The notes beneath the pieces were generated by a model that saw only the letters and a program-made list of their open reading frames with translations, did not search any database and was not told the origin of the DNA. The translations under genes and the position numbers were made by a program. 64,000 nucleotides of DNA from assembly GCF_000744185.1 (NCBI RefSeq), contig NZ_JQLL01000001.1:1827001-1891000 (forward strand), written 5' to 3'. Within the stretch, counting starts at the first letter, position 1; each line of letters begins with the position of its first letter. Source of the stretch: Carnobacterium funditum DSM 5970 (lineage in GTDB: Bacteria; Bacillota; Bacilli; Lactobacillales; Carnobacteriaceae). Of the stretch, positions 36,138-45,441 are shown piece after piece.

Positions 36138-38186
36138 TTAACTTTTTTGTGCCTCTTTAGTTGTTTCGTCTTTTACTTTTAGTAAACGAGCGTTAACTGC
36201 GACGATAATCGTACTTAATGACATAACAGCTGCTCCAATTGCAGGAGTAACAACAATTCCTTGATTGATTAGCACACCGGCTGCAAGGGGTATAGCAATA
36301 ATATTATATCCTGCGGCCCAGATAAGATTTTGGATATTTTTTTTGTAGGTCGCTTTAGATAAGTTAATAATATTGATAACATCTCGTGGATCACTGTCTA
36401 CTAATACGATATCAGCTGTTTCAATCGCTACATCTGTTCCAGCTCCAATAGCTATACCGATATCAGCTTCTGCTAGGGCAGGTGCATCATTAATACCATC
36501 TCCGACCATAGCAATTTTCTTGTTCCCGTTTTCTTTTAACTGCTGAATTTTTTTTGATTTTTCATCGGGCAGCACTTCTGCAAATACGTGTGTCAAACCT
36601 AGTTCTTTTCCAACATTAGTTGCTACCTGTTCATTGTCACCCGTAATCATAATCGATTCAATGCCTCGTTCATTTAACATTTGAATAGTTTGGAAAGCTG
36701 ATGGACGAATCATATCACTTAAAGCAATCATTCCTTGTAAGGTATTTTCTTTTATTACAAAGACAACTGTTTTTCCTTCATCAGATAATTGGTTAAATGT
36801 ATCGTTATCAAATGATAAGTCTCGTTCTTTCATCGTGCCTGGGCTGATGATAGATACTTGTGCACCCTCAACAGTTGCATTTAATCCTCGCCCAGTTAAA
36901 TTCTCATAATCGGTTACTGATAACTTAGAAAGAGTACCTTCTTCTCCTTTACGAACAATTCCTTTAGCAATAGGATGATCAGATTGGCTTTCTAGTGAGT
37001 AGGCTAGTTGAAGTAACTCTTCTTTTGTGACACCTTCTGTAGGTAAAATAGCGTCAACTCCAAACTTGCCTTCTGTTAAAGTACCCGTTTTATCAAAAAC
37101 AACCTTGTCGATAGCACGAGCGGACTCAAATTGAGTTCGATTTCGAATCAATAATCCTTCTCGTGCAGCAATAGATGTTGAAACAGAACTAACTAAAGGC
37201 ATGGCCAATCCTAAGGCATGTGGACAGGCAATAATAAGAACCGTCACCATACGTTCAAGAGCAAATTCAAAGTCAGCTGCGGTCATCCAATAAGTGAGCG
37301 TCAATAAGCCTGTAACCACAGCAATATAAAATAACCACTTGGCTGCTAAATCTGCAAAACCTTGAGTTCGGGATTTGGTCGCTTGTGCATTCTTAACTAG
37401 TTCAACAACTTGAGCCAAGTACGTTTGGGAACCTACTTTTTTAACCTGTACAGTTAACACGCCGTTCCCGTTGATAGAGCCACCGATAACATCGTCTCCA
37501 CTCTTTTTATCTACAGGGACTGACTCACCTGTGAGCATGGATTCATCTAAAGTAGATTCTCCTTTTAAAATCTCACCGTCTAAAGGAATTTTTTCTCCTG
37601 ACTTTACTAGAATGTAATCTTCAGGTTGTAATTCTTCCACAGCTACATCAGTCGTATTTCCATCTTCATCTAATTTGTGGGCTTCGTTAGGCATAAGTTC
37701 TATTAGTTCTTCTAATGCCTTAGAAGCACCCATTTGAGACCTCATTTCTATCCAGTGTCCTAATAGCATAACAACAATAAGAGTGGCTAATTCAAAATAA
37801 AAGTCGCTTCCTGTAATAAAAAAAGTCGTTAAAGAACTATATACATAAGAAGCAATAATCGCTAGAGAAATAAGAGTCATCATTCCAGGAGTGTGGTCTT
37901 TAAAAACTTCTTTTCTAGCACCGCTCAAAAAAGGCTGGCCGCCATAGAAAAAAACAAATGAAGCTAAGGCAAAAAGAAGAATATTTGAGCCTATAAAAGA
38001 GAACTCATAATTGAATAAGTGCTGTAGCATAGGGGCAAGGATTGAAATAGGGACGGAAATAATCAAACTCACCCAAAAACGTTTTCTAAAATCTTCTATC
38101 ATATGAGCATGATGATTTGCATGACCACCATGTTCATGCTGGTTCTCAGAATCATGATTGTGACTTTTTGAATCGTGGTTTTCCAT
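36138..38186 (-). CDS. copB: Copper-exporting P-type ATPase, CopB type
   Basis: 682 residues. The N-terminus is His-rich (17 His in the first 28 residues region, replacing a CxxC domain). The membrane motif is ACPHALGLAMP (CPH at 321-323), which marks the P1B-3 CopB group that moves Cu+ or Cu2+ (or Ag+). The actuator has LTGES at 218-222, the phosphorylation site is D365 in DKTGTLTEG, and the hinge is GDGINDAPA. All key residues are intact, in contrast to the two broken ATPases at 25.5-27.4 kb. It has a GGAGG site before the ATG. CopY-like boxes lie 210-240 bp upstream. Confidence 0.95.
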   Translation of the reverse strand: MENHDSKSHNHDSENQHEHGGHANHHAHMIEDFRKRFWVSLIISVPISILAPMLQHLFNYEFSFIGSNILLFALASFVFFYGGQPFLSGARKEVFKDHTPGMMTLISLAIIASYVYSSLTTFFITGSDFYFELATLIVVMLLGHWIEMRSQMGASKALEELIELMPNEAHKLDEDGNTTDVAVEELQPEDYILVKSGEKIPLDGEILKGESTLDESMLTGESVPVDKKSGDDVIGGSINGNGVLTVQVKKVGSQTYLAQVVELVKNAQATKSRTQGFADLAAKWLFYIAVVTGLLTLTYWMTAADFEFALERMVTVLIIACPHALGLAMPLVSSVSTSIAAREGLLIRNRTQFESARAIDKVVFDKTGTLTEGKFGVDAILPTEGVTKEELLQLAYSLESQSDHPIAKGIVRKGEEGTLSKLSVTDYENLTGRGLNATVEGAQVSIISPGTMKERDLSFDNDTFNQLSDEGKTVVFVIKENTLQGMIALSDMIRPSAFQTIQMLNERGIESIMITGDNEQVATNVGKELGLTHVFAEVLPDEKSKKIQQLKENGNKKIAMVGDGINDAPALAEADIGIAIGAGTDVAIETADIVLVDSDPRDVINIINLSKATYKKNIQNLIWAAGYNIIAIPLAAGVLINQGIVVTPAIGAAVMSLSTIIVAVNARLLKVKDETTKEAQKS

Positions 38187-38397
38187 AATGCTTCCTCCTT
38201 TTAAGTGAATGACCGAATAATGTTTAATTTTAAAGGGAATAATCGGAAAGATTTGGCTACATTAAGCACTACACGGCAGTCCTTTTTAATGCGATCTTAT
38301 CGTAGTATAAATAGTTAAGTACAAGTATAGTCATCCTAGTTTTCACGCGGCACTTTATTAAAAATAAGACAAAAGAAAAAGTGTCTACTTTCGTGAT

Positions 38398-38426
38398 CAC
38401 ATCTGTAATTTAAGCATACATGTGTA
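38398..38426. promoter_or_regulatory. Tandem CopY-type boxes between copB and the SHOCT operon
   Basis: TACATGTGTA (38417-38426) is a perfect TACANNTGTA. CACATCTGTA (38398-38407) is one base off, 19 bp away, so two dimers could sit on the same face of the helix, as at the E. hirae copY promoter. They lie between divergent genes; the box is over 200 bp from both start codons. The rest of 38187-38636 holds no gene. Confidence 0.6.
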
Positions 38427-38636
38427 TATAAATAAAGTCAAAAGTAACGTATTAATAGGACTAACAGCAGAATCGTTAAAATAGCAATGGCTACAAAAAG
38501 AGTAAGTTAAGACATGTATGCAAGTACAAGATTGGCGTAGTTGCATTTGAAGTCTTATGAATTTACATGAGTAATAGAAAGCGTTATTATTAAATTAACC
38601 TAAAAATAAAGGAAGCTGAAAAGAAAGGAGCACAAT

Positions 38637-38921
38637 ATGTATAATCGATTTGCTTACATGGGTCCCAATATGAATCCCAATACGAATCCTAATACGAGTC
38701 CTATTATTGCCCCTAATATGTTCTTAACTTGGCTCATACCGTTAGTTATTCTAATAGTGATTGGTATATCGATATATATGATAAATAAGAATAATAAAGG
38801 AAATATAGAAAATAAAGAAAATAAAGAATCCGCAATAGATATTTTAGAGAAAAGATACGCAAATGGCGAAATTGATGAAAAAGAGTATCTTAAGAAGAAA
38901 AAGTTATTAAAGAATAAATGA
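38637..38921 (+). CDS. SHOCT-domain small membrane protein
   Basis: 94 residues. An Asn/Pro-rich outer stretch (NMNPNTNPNTSPI, a short PNxN repeat) is followed by one membrane helix (about 33-50) and a charged linker. It ends with ILEKRYANGEIDEKEYLKKK, the SHOCT motif found in small oligomerising domains. SHOCT proteins are often coded beside copper genes. AAAGGAG precedes the ATG. It leads a three-gene group with DUF302 and DUF305. Confidence 0.85.
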   Translation: MYNRFAYMGPNMNPNTNPNTSPIIAPNMFLTWLIPLVILIVIGISIYMINKNNKGNIENKENKESAIDILEKRYANGEIDEKEYLKKKKLLKNK

Positions 38922-38983
38922 CAGGATGATGGTATAAATACTAGCTGATTCAACCGTTAGTATAAATTTTAGGAGGTAAAGAA

Positions 38984-39370
38984 ATGGATATTGTTTATGA
39001 GGAAAGAACAGATAAAAGTTTAAATGAAGCGATTAAATCATTAGAAGAAAATTTAAAAGAAAATAGTTTTGGAGTACTATGGCAACTTAATTTCAAGGAT
39101 AAGCTTGCTGAAAAAGGTCTAGAATTCAAGGATGACTTTGTCGTCCTAGAGGTGTGTAATCCAAAACAAGCGAAAGATGTATTGGAAAAGAACGTTCATG
39201 TAGGATATGTGTTGCCGTGTAAAATGGTGGTAAGAACAGAAGATAATAAGACTTATATGGGAATGACAAGCCCTGAAACACTCATTGGCTTATTTGATGA
39301 ACCAGAATTAAAAGACATTGCTAAGGATGTAGAAGCTTCTTTAAAAAAAGCTCTCACAGCTTCAATCTAG
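38984..39370 (+). CDS. DUF302 domain protein
   Basis: 128 residues, soluble. DFVVLEVCNPKQAKDVLEKN followed by HVGYVLPCKMVV is the core of DUF302, with two conserved Cys. The domain is small and alpha/beta. Members are often near copper, arsenic or thiol genes and may bind metal; the function is not shown. AGGAGG stands before the ATG. It sits 62 bp after the SHOCT gene and 60 bp before the DUF305 gene. Confidence 0.85.
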   Translation: MDIVYEERTDKSLNEAIKSLEENLKENSFGVLWQLNFKDKLAEKGLEFKDDFVVLEVCNPKQAKDVLEKNVHVGYVLPCKMVVRTEDNKTYMGMTSPETLIGLFDEPELKDIAKDVEASLKKALTASI

Positions 39371-39430
39371 TCATCTGTGATCAAATGCTAGTATTAGAGA
39401 GGGAAGGCGAAAGAAAAAGGAGGGGAAATA

Positions 39431-39877
39431 ATGAATAAAAGTTATGCTAAATTTCTGGGCATGATCGTCACGTCTGGAATACTCATGTATGGAGTGATGT
39501 ATCTTAACACCTATGAGTTGAATCATGTATATTTTAGCGAAATGCGCTTGTATATGACGATATTATCAACGTGTGTTATGGCGATTGTTATGCTTTTGTT
39601 TATGCTACAAATGCTCAAAAATAAAAAAGCAAATATATCTATTGTTTTAGTCAGTGTTTTAGTGTTTACAGGTTCGTTCTTTTTGATGCGGAATCAAACC
39701 ACAATAGATGAGGTAGATTACATGCAAGGAATGATTCCTCACCACTCTATTGCGATACTGACAAGTGAGAGAGCAGACATTAAGGATCCAAGAGTCAGAA
39801 AACTTGCGGATGATATTATTATGGCTCAAAAAAAAGAAATTAAAGAAATGGAAAAATTAATTGAGGAACTTAAATAA
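39431..39877 (+). CDS. DUF305 membrane protein
   Basis: 148 residues with three membrane helices (about 7-25, 39-58 and 70-86). The C-terminal part is a DUF305 domain: DYMQGMIPHHSIAI with the paired His and Met, then DIIMAQKKEIKEMEKLI. The His-His and Met residues in that helix bundle are thought to bind copper. It is typical of copper-resistance clusters. AAAGGAGG precedes the ATG. Confidence 0.85.
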   Translation: MNKSYAKFLGMIVTSGILMYGVMYLNTYELNHVYFSEMRLYMTILSTCVMAIVMLLFMLQMLKNKKANISIVLVSVLVFTGSFFLMRNQTTIDEVDYMQGMIPHHSIAILTSERADIKDPRVRKLADDIIMAQKKEIKEMEKLIEELK

Positions 39878-40590
39878 GAGTGTTACGTTAGTTTGAAAAG
39901 AAAGATCCTTATAGTACTAGTGTCTAATTTATGAGTTGAGGTTCATTCTTTTGAGTACTATATTGACAGAAGGACGTTTATATTTTTTTAAAATTTTGTG
40001 CGGTTAAAATTAGTGTATGGAATTAAATAGTAAATTCATGAAACAAACGGATACTATTCTTAAAGTAATATCCTAAAAAAACGTAAAAGCAGGGAGCTTC
40101 TTAACACAGCTCTCTGCTTTTTAGTTTTATCTGATAATTACCCTAACCTAACAGATGATACGCAGTGCAGGTTGAAACATATGTGTCGTAAGTTTAAAGC
40201 TAGATGAGGTAAATAGTTTACGGTATACTCATGTTAAAGGTGGAAGACGAGAAATTTCAGATGAAGGATGCCTAAAAAACTTATACCATTCAACAGATAG
40301 GTAATTATTGAAATCATTAAAATAATTGGAGCCTATTTAAATAAAATGCCTCTAACTGTTAATTAGATTAAGTATATCGCCACTGTGCACAGAAATTACA
40401 TGTAGAAAATGTTACTGGATGTAAGGTTAGCTATCTTGAAAAGAATAATTTGTCTTATTTTATTTTTTTAGATAGATGATTAGAATTGTTTTTTACTAAA
40501 AAAATGGATAAAATAAGATGGTTCTAGTCGGGTAATAGTAACAAGCAGAACTCGTTTTTCACCTCCCTACCTACGGGAAAGCATCCGTAT
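39878..40590. other. Spacer with a terminator
   Basis: About 710 bp with no intact gene. AGCAGGGAGC (40088-40097) pairs with GCTCTCTGCT (40109-40118) before five T residues, a terminator for the copper operon. TACGG...CCGTA with six T (40572-40595) is a weaker hairpin just before the palindrome. The remaining sequence is full of stops in all frames. Confidence 0.55.
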
Positions 40591-40614
40591 TTTTTACTTA
40601 ATATTAAGTAAAAA
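40591..40614. promoter_or_regulatory. 24-bp perfect palindrome upstream of the prenyltransferase gene
   Basis: TTTTTACTTAAT (40591-40602) is followed at once by its exact complement ATTAAGTAAAAA (40603-40614). No loop is left, which suits a dimeric DNA-binding protein better than an RNA hairpin. It lies 72 bp before the start of the next gene. Confidence 0.6.
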
Positions 40615-40685
40615 GATTAGAGTTCGCTTCCATTTTCCTGTAAGATAAGGGGAATCATTAAATTCATCAAAGAAAGGAACTCATA

Positions 40686-41345
40686 ATGAAAACATTTAAG
40701 CGACTACCACGGCATATCGGGGTTATTCCAGATGGGAATCGACGCTGGGCAACGTCTCATGGGATGCAAAAGCAAGATGGATACCTGCACGGCGTTGATC
40801 CCGGACTTCAACTTTATGAGGCTTGTCTAAAATTAGGTGTGGAGGAGATGACCTTCTATGGCTTCACGATGGATAATGTGAAACGCCCATCCATTCAAGC
40901 TCGTGCTTTTCAAAAGGCTTGTGTGGACTCTGTTCGAGAACTACAAAAACGCGATGCTGACTTGCTAGTTATGGGGAATACTGACTCTAAGGTTTTTCCT
41001 GAAGAACTAAAGCCTTATACGACCCGAACACGTTTTGGTGAAGGGAAGATGAAAGTGAATTTCCTTGTTAACTATGGGTGGGATTGGGATTTGAATCAGT
41101 CTTTGCAAAATGAGGAAACCCTTGTTAGCGGAAATGTGGCGAATCATATTGCTTCTAAGGATATCTCGCGTATCGATTTAATCCTACGTTGGGGAGGCCA
41201 GCGTCGCCTGAGCGGATTTTTACCGATTCAATCCGTCTATTCCGACTTTTATGTGCTGAACCAATACTGGCCAGATTACGAAGAAGAGCAACTATTTGAA
41301 GCGCTCCGTTGGTACCAAAACCAGGATATTACTCTAGGCGGGTGA
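40686..41345 (+). CDS. Divergent undecaprenyl-diphosphate-synthase-family cis-prenyltransferase
   Basis: 219 residues. The family motifs are present in altered form: PDGNRRWA where UppS has MDGNGRWA, YGFTMDNVKRP where it has FSTENWKRP, and LRWGGQRRLSGFLPIQ where it has RTSGEQRLSNFLLWQ. The catalytic Asp of PDGN and the Arg residues for diphosphate are kept. Such enzymes join isopentenyl diphosphate to allylic primers with Z geometry. It is shorter than UppS (about 245) and is probably a second, specialised enzyme. The bases are richer in G and C than the neighbours, which hints at transfer. A clear terminator follows. Confidence 0.82.
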   Translation: MKTFKRLPRHIGVIPDGNRRWATSHGMQKQDGYLHGVDPGLQLYEACLKLGVEEMTFYGFTMDNVKRPSIQARAFQKACVDSVRELQKRDADLLVMGNTDSKVFPEELKPYTTRTRFGEGKMKVNFLVNYGWDWDLNQSLQNEETLVSGNVANHIASKDISRIDLILRWGGQRRLSGFLPIQSVYSDFYVLNQYWPDYEEEQLFEALRWYQNQDITLGG

Positions 41346-41431
41346 ACACATAAAAAGGACAGCCTCTCAAGTACAGTTATCCTCAAATACGTAAATCTAA
41401 CTCTTTAATTCTAAATAGTCAACTGAGCTCA

Positions 41432-41470
41432 TCAAGAAACGATAAAATTGTTTCTTGATAAGTTTTTTTT
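41432..41470 (+). terminator. Terminator after the prenyltransferase gene
   Basis: TCAAGAAAC (41432-41440) and GTTTCTTGA (41450-41458) form a perfect 9-bp stem followed by eight T residues. The stretch on to 41771 holds nothing recognisable. Confidence 0.85.
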
Positions 41471-41771
41471 AGTTTAATATACTTTTCACTATACAATCAG
41501 GCTATATTAAACTTAATTATCAGGGTAAGGAAAAATAAACGTAGATAGATTTATCTCTATAGGTACTATTTTTTAGTATGGTTCCTCAAAGTATTGCTGG
41601 CTTCAGCAAAACAGACAACTGGATGTGATTTATTCATTGATTTATTTCGGGTCATGGTATCGCTATAGTAAAATAGTATGCTTCTTTACACCTGTATTAT
41701 TTCAATGTGTTTTACACTAGTTGTTGTATTCAGTAGGATAAGGTATCATTCTAAAAAAATTACTGACTAGT

Positions 41772-43103
41772 TTATTGATTTAATTTAACTTCATCCGCTG
41801 GATCGACTTCTTTTTCCAACAGCTCATGGCCTGCTTTGTGATAATTTAGAGCCTCAAGAAAAGGAACAAGAATAGCAGCAACTAAACCTGCTGCGAATCC
41901 ATTGTTATAAAGATTGATACCGCCTTGTAAAAAACCTATATTTACTACTAAAGTAAGATGAAGAGCACCAGCAATAAAACCAGCGACTGCCCCGTAGTGA
42001 CCAGCTATAGGAGAAAGAGTGGTAACAAAAAGAATAGCAATTAATATTTTTGTATCTTGAATTTCAAAAAGAGTAAAGTAAGCCATTAAAGTAGCGCCCA
42101 TCATAGGGGCTATAACCGTTTTGATATTTTTCCCAAATGCACCGAAACCAACTATACAAAAAATTCCACCTAGAACAGGTCCATTTAATTCTCCGCCCAG
42201 AAGCAACATGTAGAGCGTAGAAAGGATGCCCAATAATCCCATATTAAAAAAAGTAGCACCAACTCCACCTATTTCAATATAATCTGTCGAAAGCTGACCG
42301 GAACTACTAAGAATTTCTTTTAGCCCTTTCAAAGTTCCTTTGTTCACTATAAGACCCACCAGAACTAGACCTATAAAAAGAGAAAATAAAAAAATAGAGA
42401 AAGGAAGGTTGTAACCACTGGCTAGAATAGAAACGCTCTCTACCCGACGACCGAAATTTCTCATAATAGAAGTAAATACAGTTCCAATCAATCCACAAAC
42501 GAATCCGATATTGTATAGACTGAAGCCCTTTGTAAAGCTAATAACATGATGTGCGAGTGGAGGCAATAGAAAGCCGACGATAAACCCGGATAAGCTGCCT
42601 AAAAAAATACCGGCAGAAAGGGGAAGACCTTCTCCAAAAGTAAGTTCACTTACTAATGGGCTCAGTGCTGTTCCAAAAAGAGCAGCGAGTAGCGACTTCT
42701 CTAAAGGGATACGAGTGACTTTTGCAAAACTGAAAGCACCTATGATGATTGGTAAGGAGTTATAGAAGTTTTTACCGAAGAAAGAGAAGCCAGTAATGAT
42801 GAGTATTCCTGCAATAACAGGACCAGTAATTTTTGCTTTACACAATCGAACAATGAGTAGTGTTTCTAACGTCATAATGGAGACATTCAAAAAAGCAGCT
42901 CCTGCATTAGCGAGTTCAATGTAGTCGGTCAATAAAGTTGCTGGCGAACTCATAATAACCCAGAAACCATCCCATATTTCTTGTGGAGAATTAAAAAAAA
43001 AAGCTAACACACCAAATAATAAGGCAAATAGAGTGAAGAAGAAGAACAGCTTGGTTTCGGATAATTGGGGATAACTCTTTTTTTCTTCTGGGGTCATCAT
43101 CAT
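41772..43103 (-). CDS. DUF1576 membrane protein
   Basis: 443 residues with about twelve membrane helices. The protein has an internal duplication: LTDYIELANAGAAFLNVSIMTLE and, some 220 residues on, STDYIEIGGVGATFFNMGLLG, each followed by GPVIAG or GPVLGG and FGKN. This is the DUF1576 family, found in Firmicutes, with no known substrate. The inverted duplication with glycine-rich segments suggests a secondary transporter. The start is the first of three ATG codons after GGAGG. Confidence 0.87.
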   Translation of the reverse strand: MMMTPEEKKSYPQLSETKLFFFFTLFALLFGVLAFFFNSPQEIWDGFWVIMSSPATLLTDYIELANAGAAFLNVSIMTLETLLIVRLCKAKITGPVIAGILIITGFSFFGKNFYNSLPIIIGAFSFAKVTRIPLEKSLLAALFGTALSPLVSELTFGEGLPLSAGIFLGSLSGFIVGFLLPPLAHHVISFTKGFSLYNIGFVCGLIGTVFTSIMRNFGRRVESVSILASGYNLPFSIFLFSLFIGLVLVGLIVNKGTLKGLKEILSSSGQLSTDYIEIGGVGATFFNMGLLGILSTLYMLLLGGELNGPVLGGIFCIVGFGAFGKNIKTVIAPMMGATLMAYFTLFEIQDTKILIAILFVTTLSPIAGHYGAVAGFIAGALHLTLVVNIGFLQGGINLYNNGFAAGLVAAILVPFLEALNYHKAGHELLEKEVDPADEVKLNQ

Positions 43104-43517
43104 TGTTTCCTCCTGTCGAAAAGTTGGGGCTGGGAAATGATCACGGGTTCTTATTTTTTTGAGTGTAACAGAAAAAACAAAAAATCAACAATAAGAAACT
43201 TATTATCAGCTATGTGGTATTATTTTCATAATAGCTTCGTTAAATGACAAGATTTTTCAAATGGCCACAATAGAATAGACTTAATTCATAAATGCTTCAC
43301 TGTTAGGTAAAAAAATAGCGCAGCGGATTAATCATGACACTAAATTAATCTGGGTGAATAGCGTCAAAAATAAGTTACAGAGTTTTAAAAAGATAAACAA
43401 TCGCTGTATGTCTAACAAAAAATAGGTAGAATCATCATTATACAGCTAATTGTAGCTTTGTGCTGGCACTCACACTATAGTAAAATAGAATAAACTAGCT
43501 ATTAAAGGAGACTAACA
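43104..43517. other. Spacer before the PH-domain genes
   Basis: 414 bp without a gene. Just before the PH-domain gene, ACTATAGTAAAATAG (about 43477-43491) could give a -10 box (TATAGT), and AAAGGAG serves the start at 43518. Confidence 0.45.
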
Positions 43518-44009
43518 ATGAATTATCCTCTATTAAAAAATCAATTACCCGTATCGATAAAAAAAGTTTGGAAAAAAACAAGTTTAACTACTTTCGTAGT
43601 GTTCCAATTGCTGGGTATAGGCGTTATAAGTGTATTTATGTACTTTGAAATATTAAGTGGTATGTGGAATGTGGTGTTTAGTGTTTACTTTGTACTAGTA
43701 TTTGTTACCTATTTATTGAATTTTCTTCTGATAAATTATCGTTATCAATATTTTCGTTATGAAATAACGAGTAAAGAGGTTGTTTTTCAAGAGGGGTTTA
43801 TTTTTCGTTCCATCACATATGTCCCTTTTACTCGCATTCAACATATAGAAACGGAACAAGGTCCATTTTTAAGAAGAGAAAATTTGATGGAATTGGTTAT
43901 TCACACTGCTGCAACTGCTCATCATATCGCAGGTCTCTCTATTGAAGATTCAGAAAAGTTGCGTCAAAGCCTATTGCTGAAAGTAGAGGAGGGAACTGAA
44001 GATGAATAG
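43518..44009 (+). CDS. YdbS-like PH-domain membrane protein
   Basis: 163 residues. Two membrane helices (about 26-45 and 50-72) are followed by a bacterial PH domain (bPH2): YEITSKEVVFQEGFIFRSITYVPFTRIQHIETEQGPFLRR. The pair with the next gene matches B. subtilis YdbS/YdbT, which are inner-membrane proteins of poorly known role (protection against foreign antimicrobial products has been described). The next gene overlaps by 8 bp. Confidence 0.85.
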   Translation: MNYPLLKNQLPVSIKKVWKKTSLTTFVVFQLLGIGVISVFMYFEILSGMWNVVFSVYFVLVFVTYLLNFLLINYRYQYFRYEITSKEVVFQEGFIFRSITYVPFTRIQHIETEQGPFLRRENLMELVIHTAATAHHIAGLSIEDSEKLRQSLLLKVEEGTEDE

Positions 44010-45441
44010 CGAGCGAAAAAAATTTCATCCTTCAGTTATGCTGGTTCACTTTATTAAAGGAATTCGTAGCTGGCTATTTTTAATCTTTATTATTCTAGTA
44101 AATACTGAGGGAACAAGCATTTACCAAATAGTAGCCTTAAGTGCCATCCTGATATGGGTCATATCAACCAGTGTTTTCAAGTATGTCACGCATACATACC
44201 AGGTGACACCGCAAAAAATAATTGTCTATAAAGGAATAATAAAAAAAAGAGAAACGGATATTTCTTATGATCGCATACAAACGATTAAGCAACGACAATG
44301 GTTTTTCTTTAAACCGTTTAAAGTAGTTGAACTTTTAATTGAAACGGCCGGTAGTACTCCTGGTGAAGCTGAAGCATCTTTAACAGCAGTAGATAGTTCA
44401 CTGGTAGAAACCATTGAACAGCTACGGAAAGATTCACGTACTGTCCTCAATAAAAATAAAACAACTAGGCCGTCTTCAAGGGCTTCATTCACTTTATCCA
44501 ACAATCAAATTTCTTTGTATGCTTTAACAGATATGACAGTCATTCTGATTTTTGGAACAGTCTTTTCCTTTCTAATGGATTGGGTTCCAGATAGATTTTT
44601 TACAGAAATAGAATTATGGATTAACAATCTGCAGTGGATCCTGAGTGCCTTTATCTTTCTGGTAGGGGCAGTAGGAATTGCTATGTTATCTTTAATAAAA
44701 AACTTTGCCTTATTTTATCATTTCAAAGCTATACTCCAAGAGGATACCTTGTCAGTTGAGTATGGGTTATTTGAAAGAAAAATTCAAAAAATACCTTTAA
44801 AAAAAATACAAGCTATTAAAGTGCATAAGCAGATTTTACGTAATTTATTTGGAATGTCTTCAGTGGAACTCGTTCTCATGGGTGGACAGGAAAGTGATGG
44901 AGAAGGACTGGCTTCAAAAAGAGTTTTATTGTTTCCACTTATTCAAACGAAAATAGTTTATAAAACATTGGCTGAATTTCTTCCTAATATGCCAATAACA
45001 GAGCCTATTGTTCAATCTGTAACCAAAGGGAAATTATGGTATTTTTGGCGTTGGACGATAGTAGTGGGGCTACCTCTACTGGTAGGTGGGTGGTTTATAA
45101 GGAAATGGTTAAGTTTGATTATACTAGTTATTATCATTATTTTACTTGTCTATCGATGGGTTAAGAGCCAAATGCAAGGGTACACCATCCAAGAGAATCA
45201 GATACTCTGCTTGCAACAGTTCGAAGGTCTTTCAACGGTTCAATTATTTATAGCACATCAAAATGTTCAATCGTTTACTCGCTCCTCAACTAAGTGGTTA
45301 ATGGAAAAAAATATCGGTCATATTCAAGTGTGGTTCAAAGCAGGAGACAGCCCAACTTATGTTGACTTACGTTTTATCCAAAAAGTGGATGAACAGTTTA
45401 TCTATGAAAATTTTTGGGAAGCAGCAGTAGTTAGTGAATAA
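44002..45441 (+). CDS. YdbT-like PH-domain membrane protein
   Basis: 479 residues with three bPH2 domains and paired membrane helices. The domains begin YQVTPQKIIVYKGIIKKRETDISYDRIQTI (about 70), LQEDTLSVEYGLFERKIQKIPLKKIQAI (about 245) and YTIQENQILCLQQFEGL (about 393). Helices lie near 17-30, 38-55, 172-195, 213-235 and 350-385. It overlaps the YdbS-like gene by 8 bp, so the two are made together. No enzyme motif is visible. Confidence 0.87.
   Translation: MNSERKKFHPSVMLVHFIKGIRSWLFLIFIILVNTEGTSIYQIVALSAILIWVISTSVFKYVTHTYQVTPQKIIVYKGIIKKRETDISYDRIQTIKQRQWFFFKPFKVVELLIETAGSTPGEAEASLTAVDSSLVETIEQLRKDSRTVLNKNKTTRPSSRASFTLSNNQISLYALTDMTVILIFGTVFSFLMDWVPDRFFTEIELWINNLQWILSAFIFLVGAVGIAMLSLIKNFALFYHFKAILQEDTLSVEYGLFERKIQKIPLKKIQAIKVHKQILRNLFGMSSVELVLMGGQESDGEGLASKRVLLFPLIQTKIVYKTLAEFLPNMPITEPIVQSVTKGKLWYFWRWTIVVGLPLLVGGWFIRKWLSLIILVIIIILLVYRWVKSQMQGYTIQENQILCLQQFEGLSTVQLFIAHQNVQSFTRSSTKWLMEKNIGHIQVWFKAGDSPTYVDLRFIQKVDEQFIYENFWEAAVVSE

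Noticed and set aside
40561-40600. Possible riboswitch before the prenyltransferase gene
   Set aside because: Only a 5-bp TACGG/CCGTA hairpin is present. No conserved aptamer core (preQ1, T-box, SAM) could be recognised.
43065-43247. Short plus-strand frame overlapping the DUF1576 start
   Set aside because: It overlaps the 5' end of an intact gene on the other strand, lacks a ribosome site and has no recognisable sequence.
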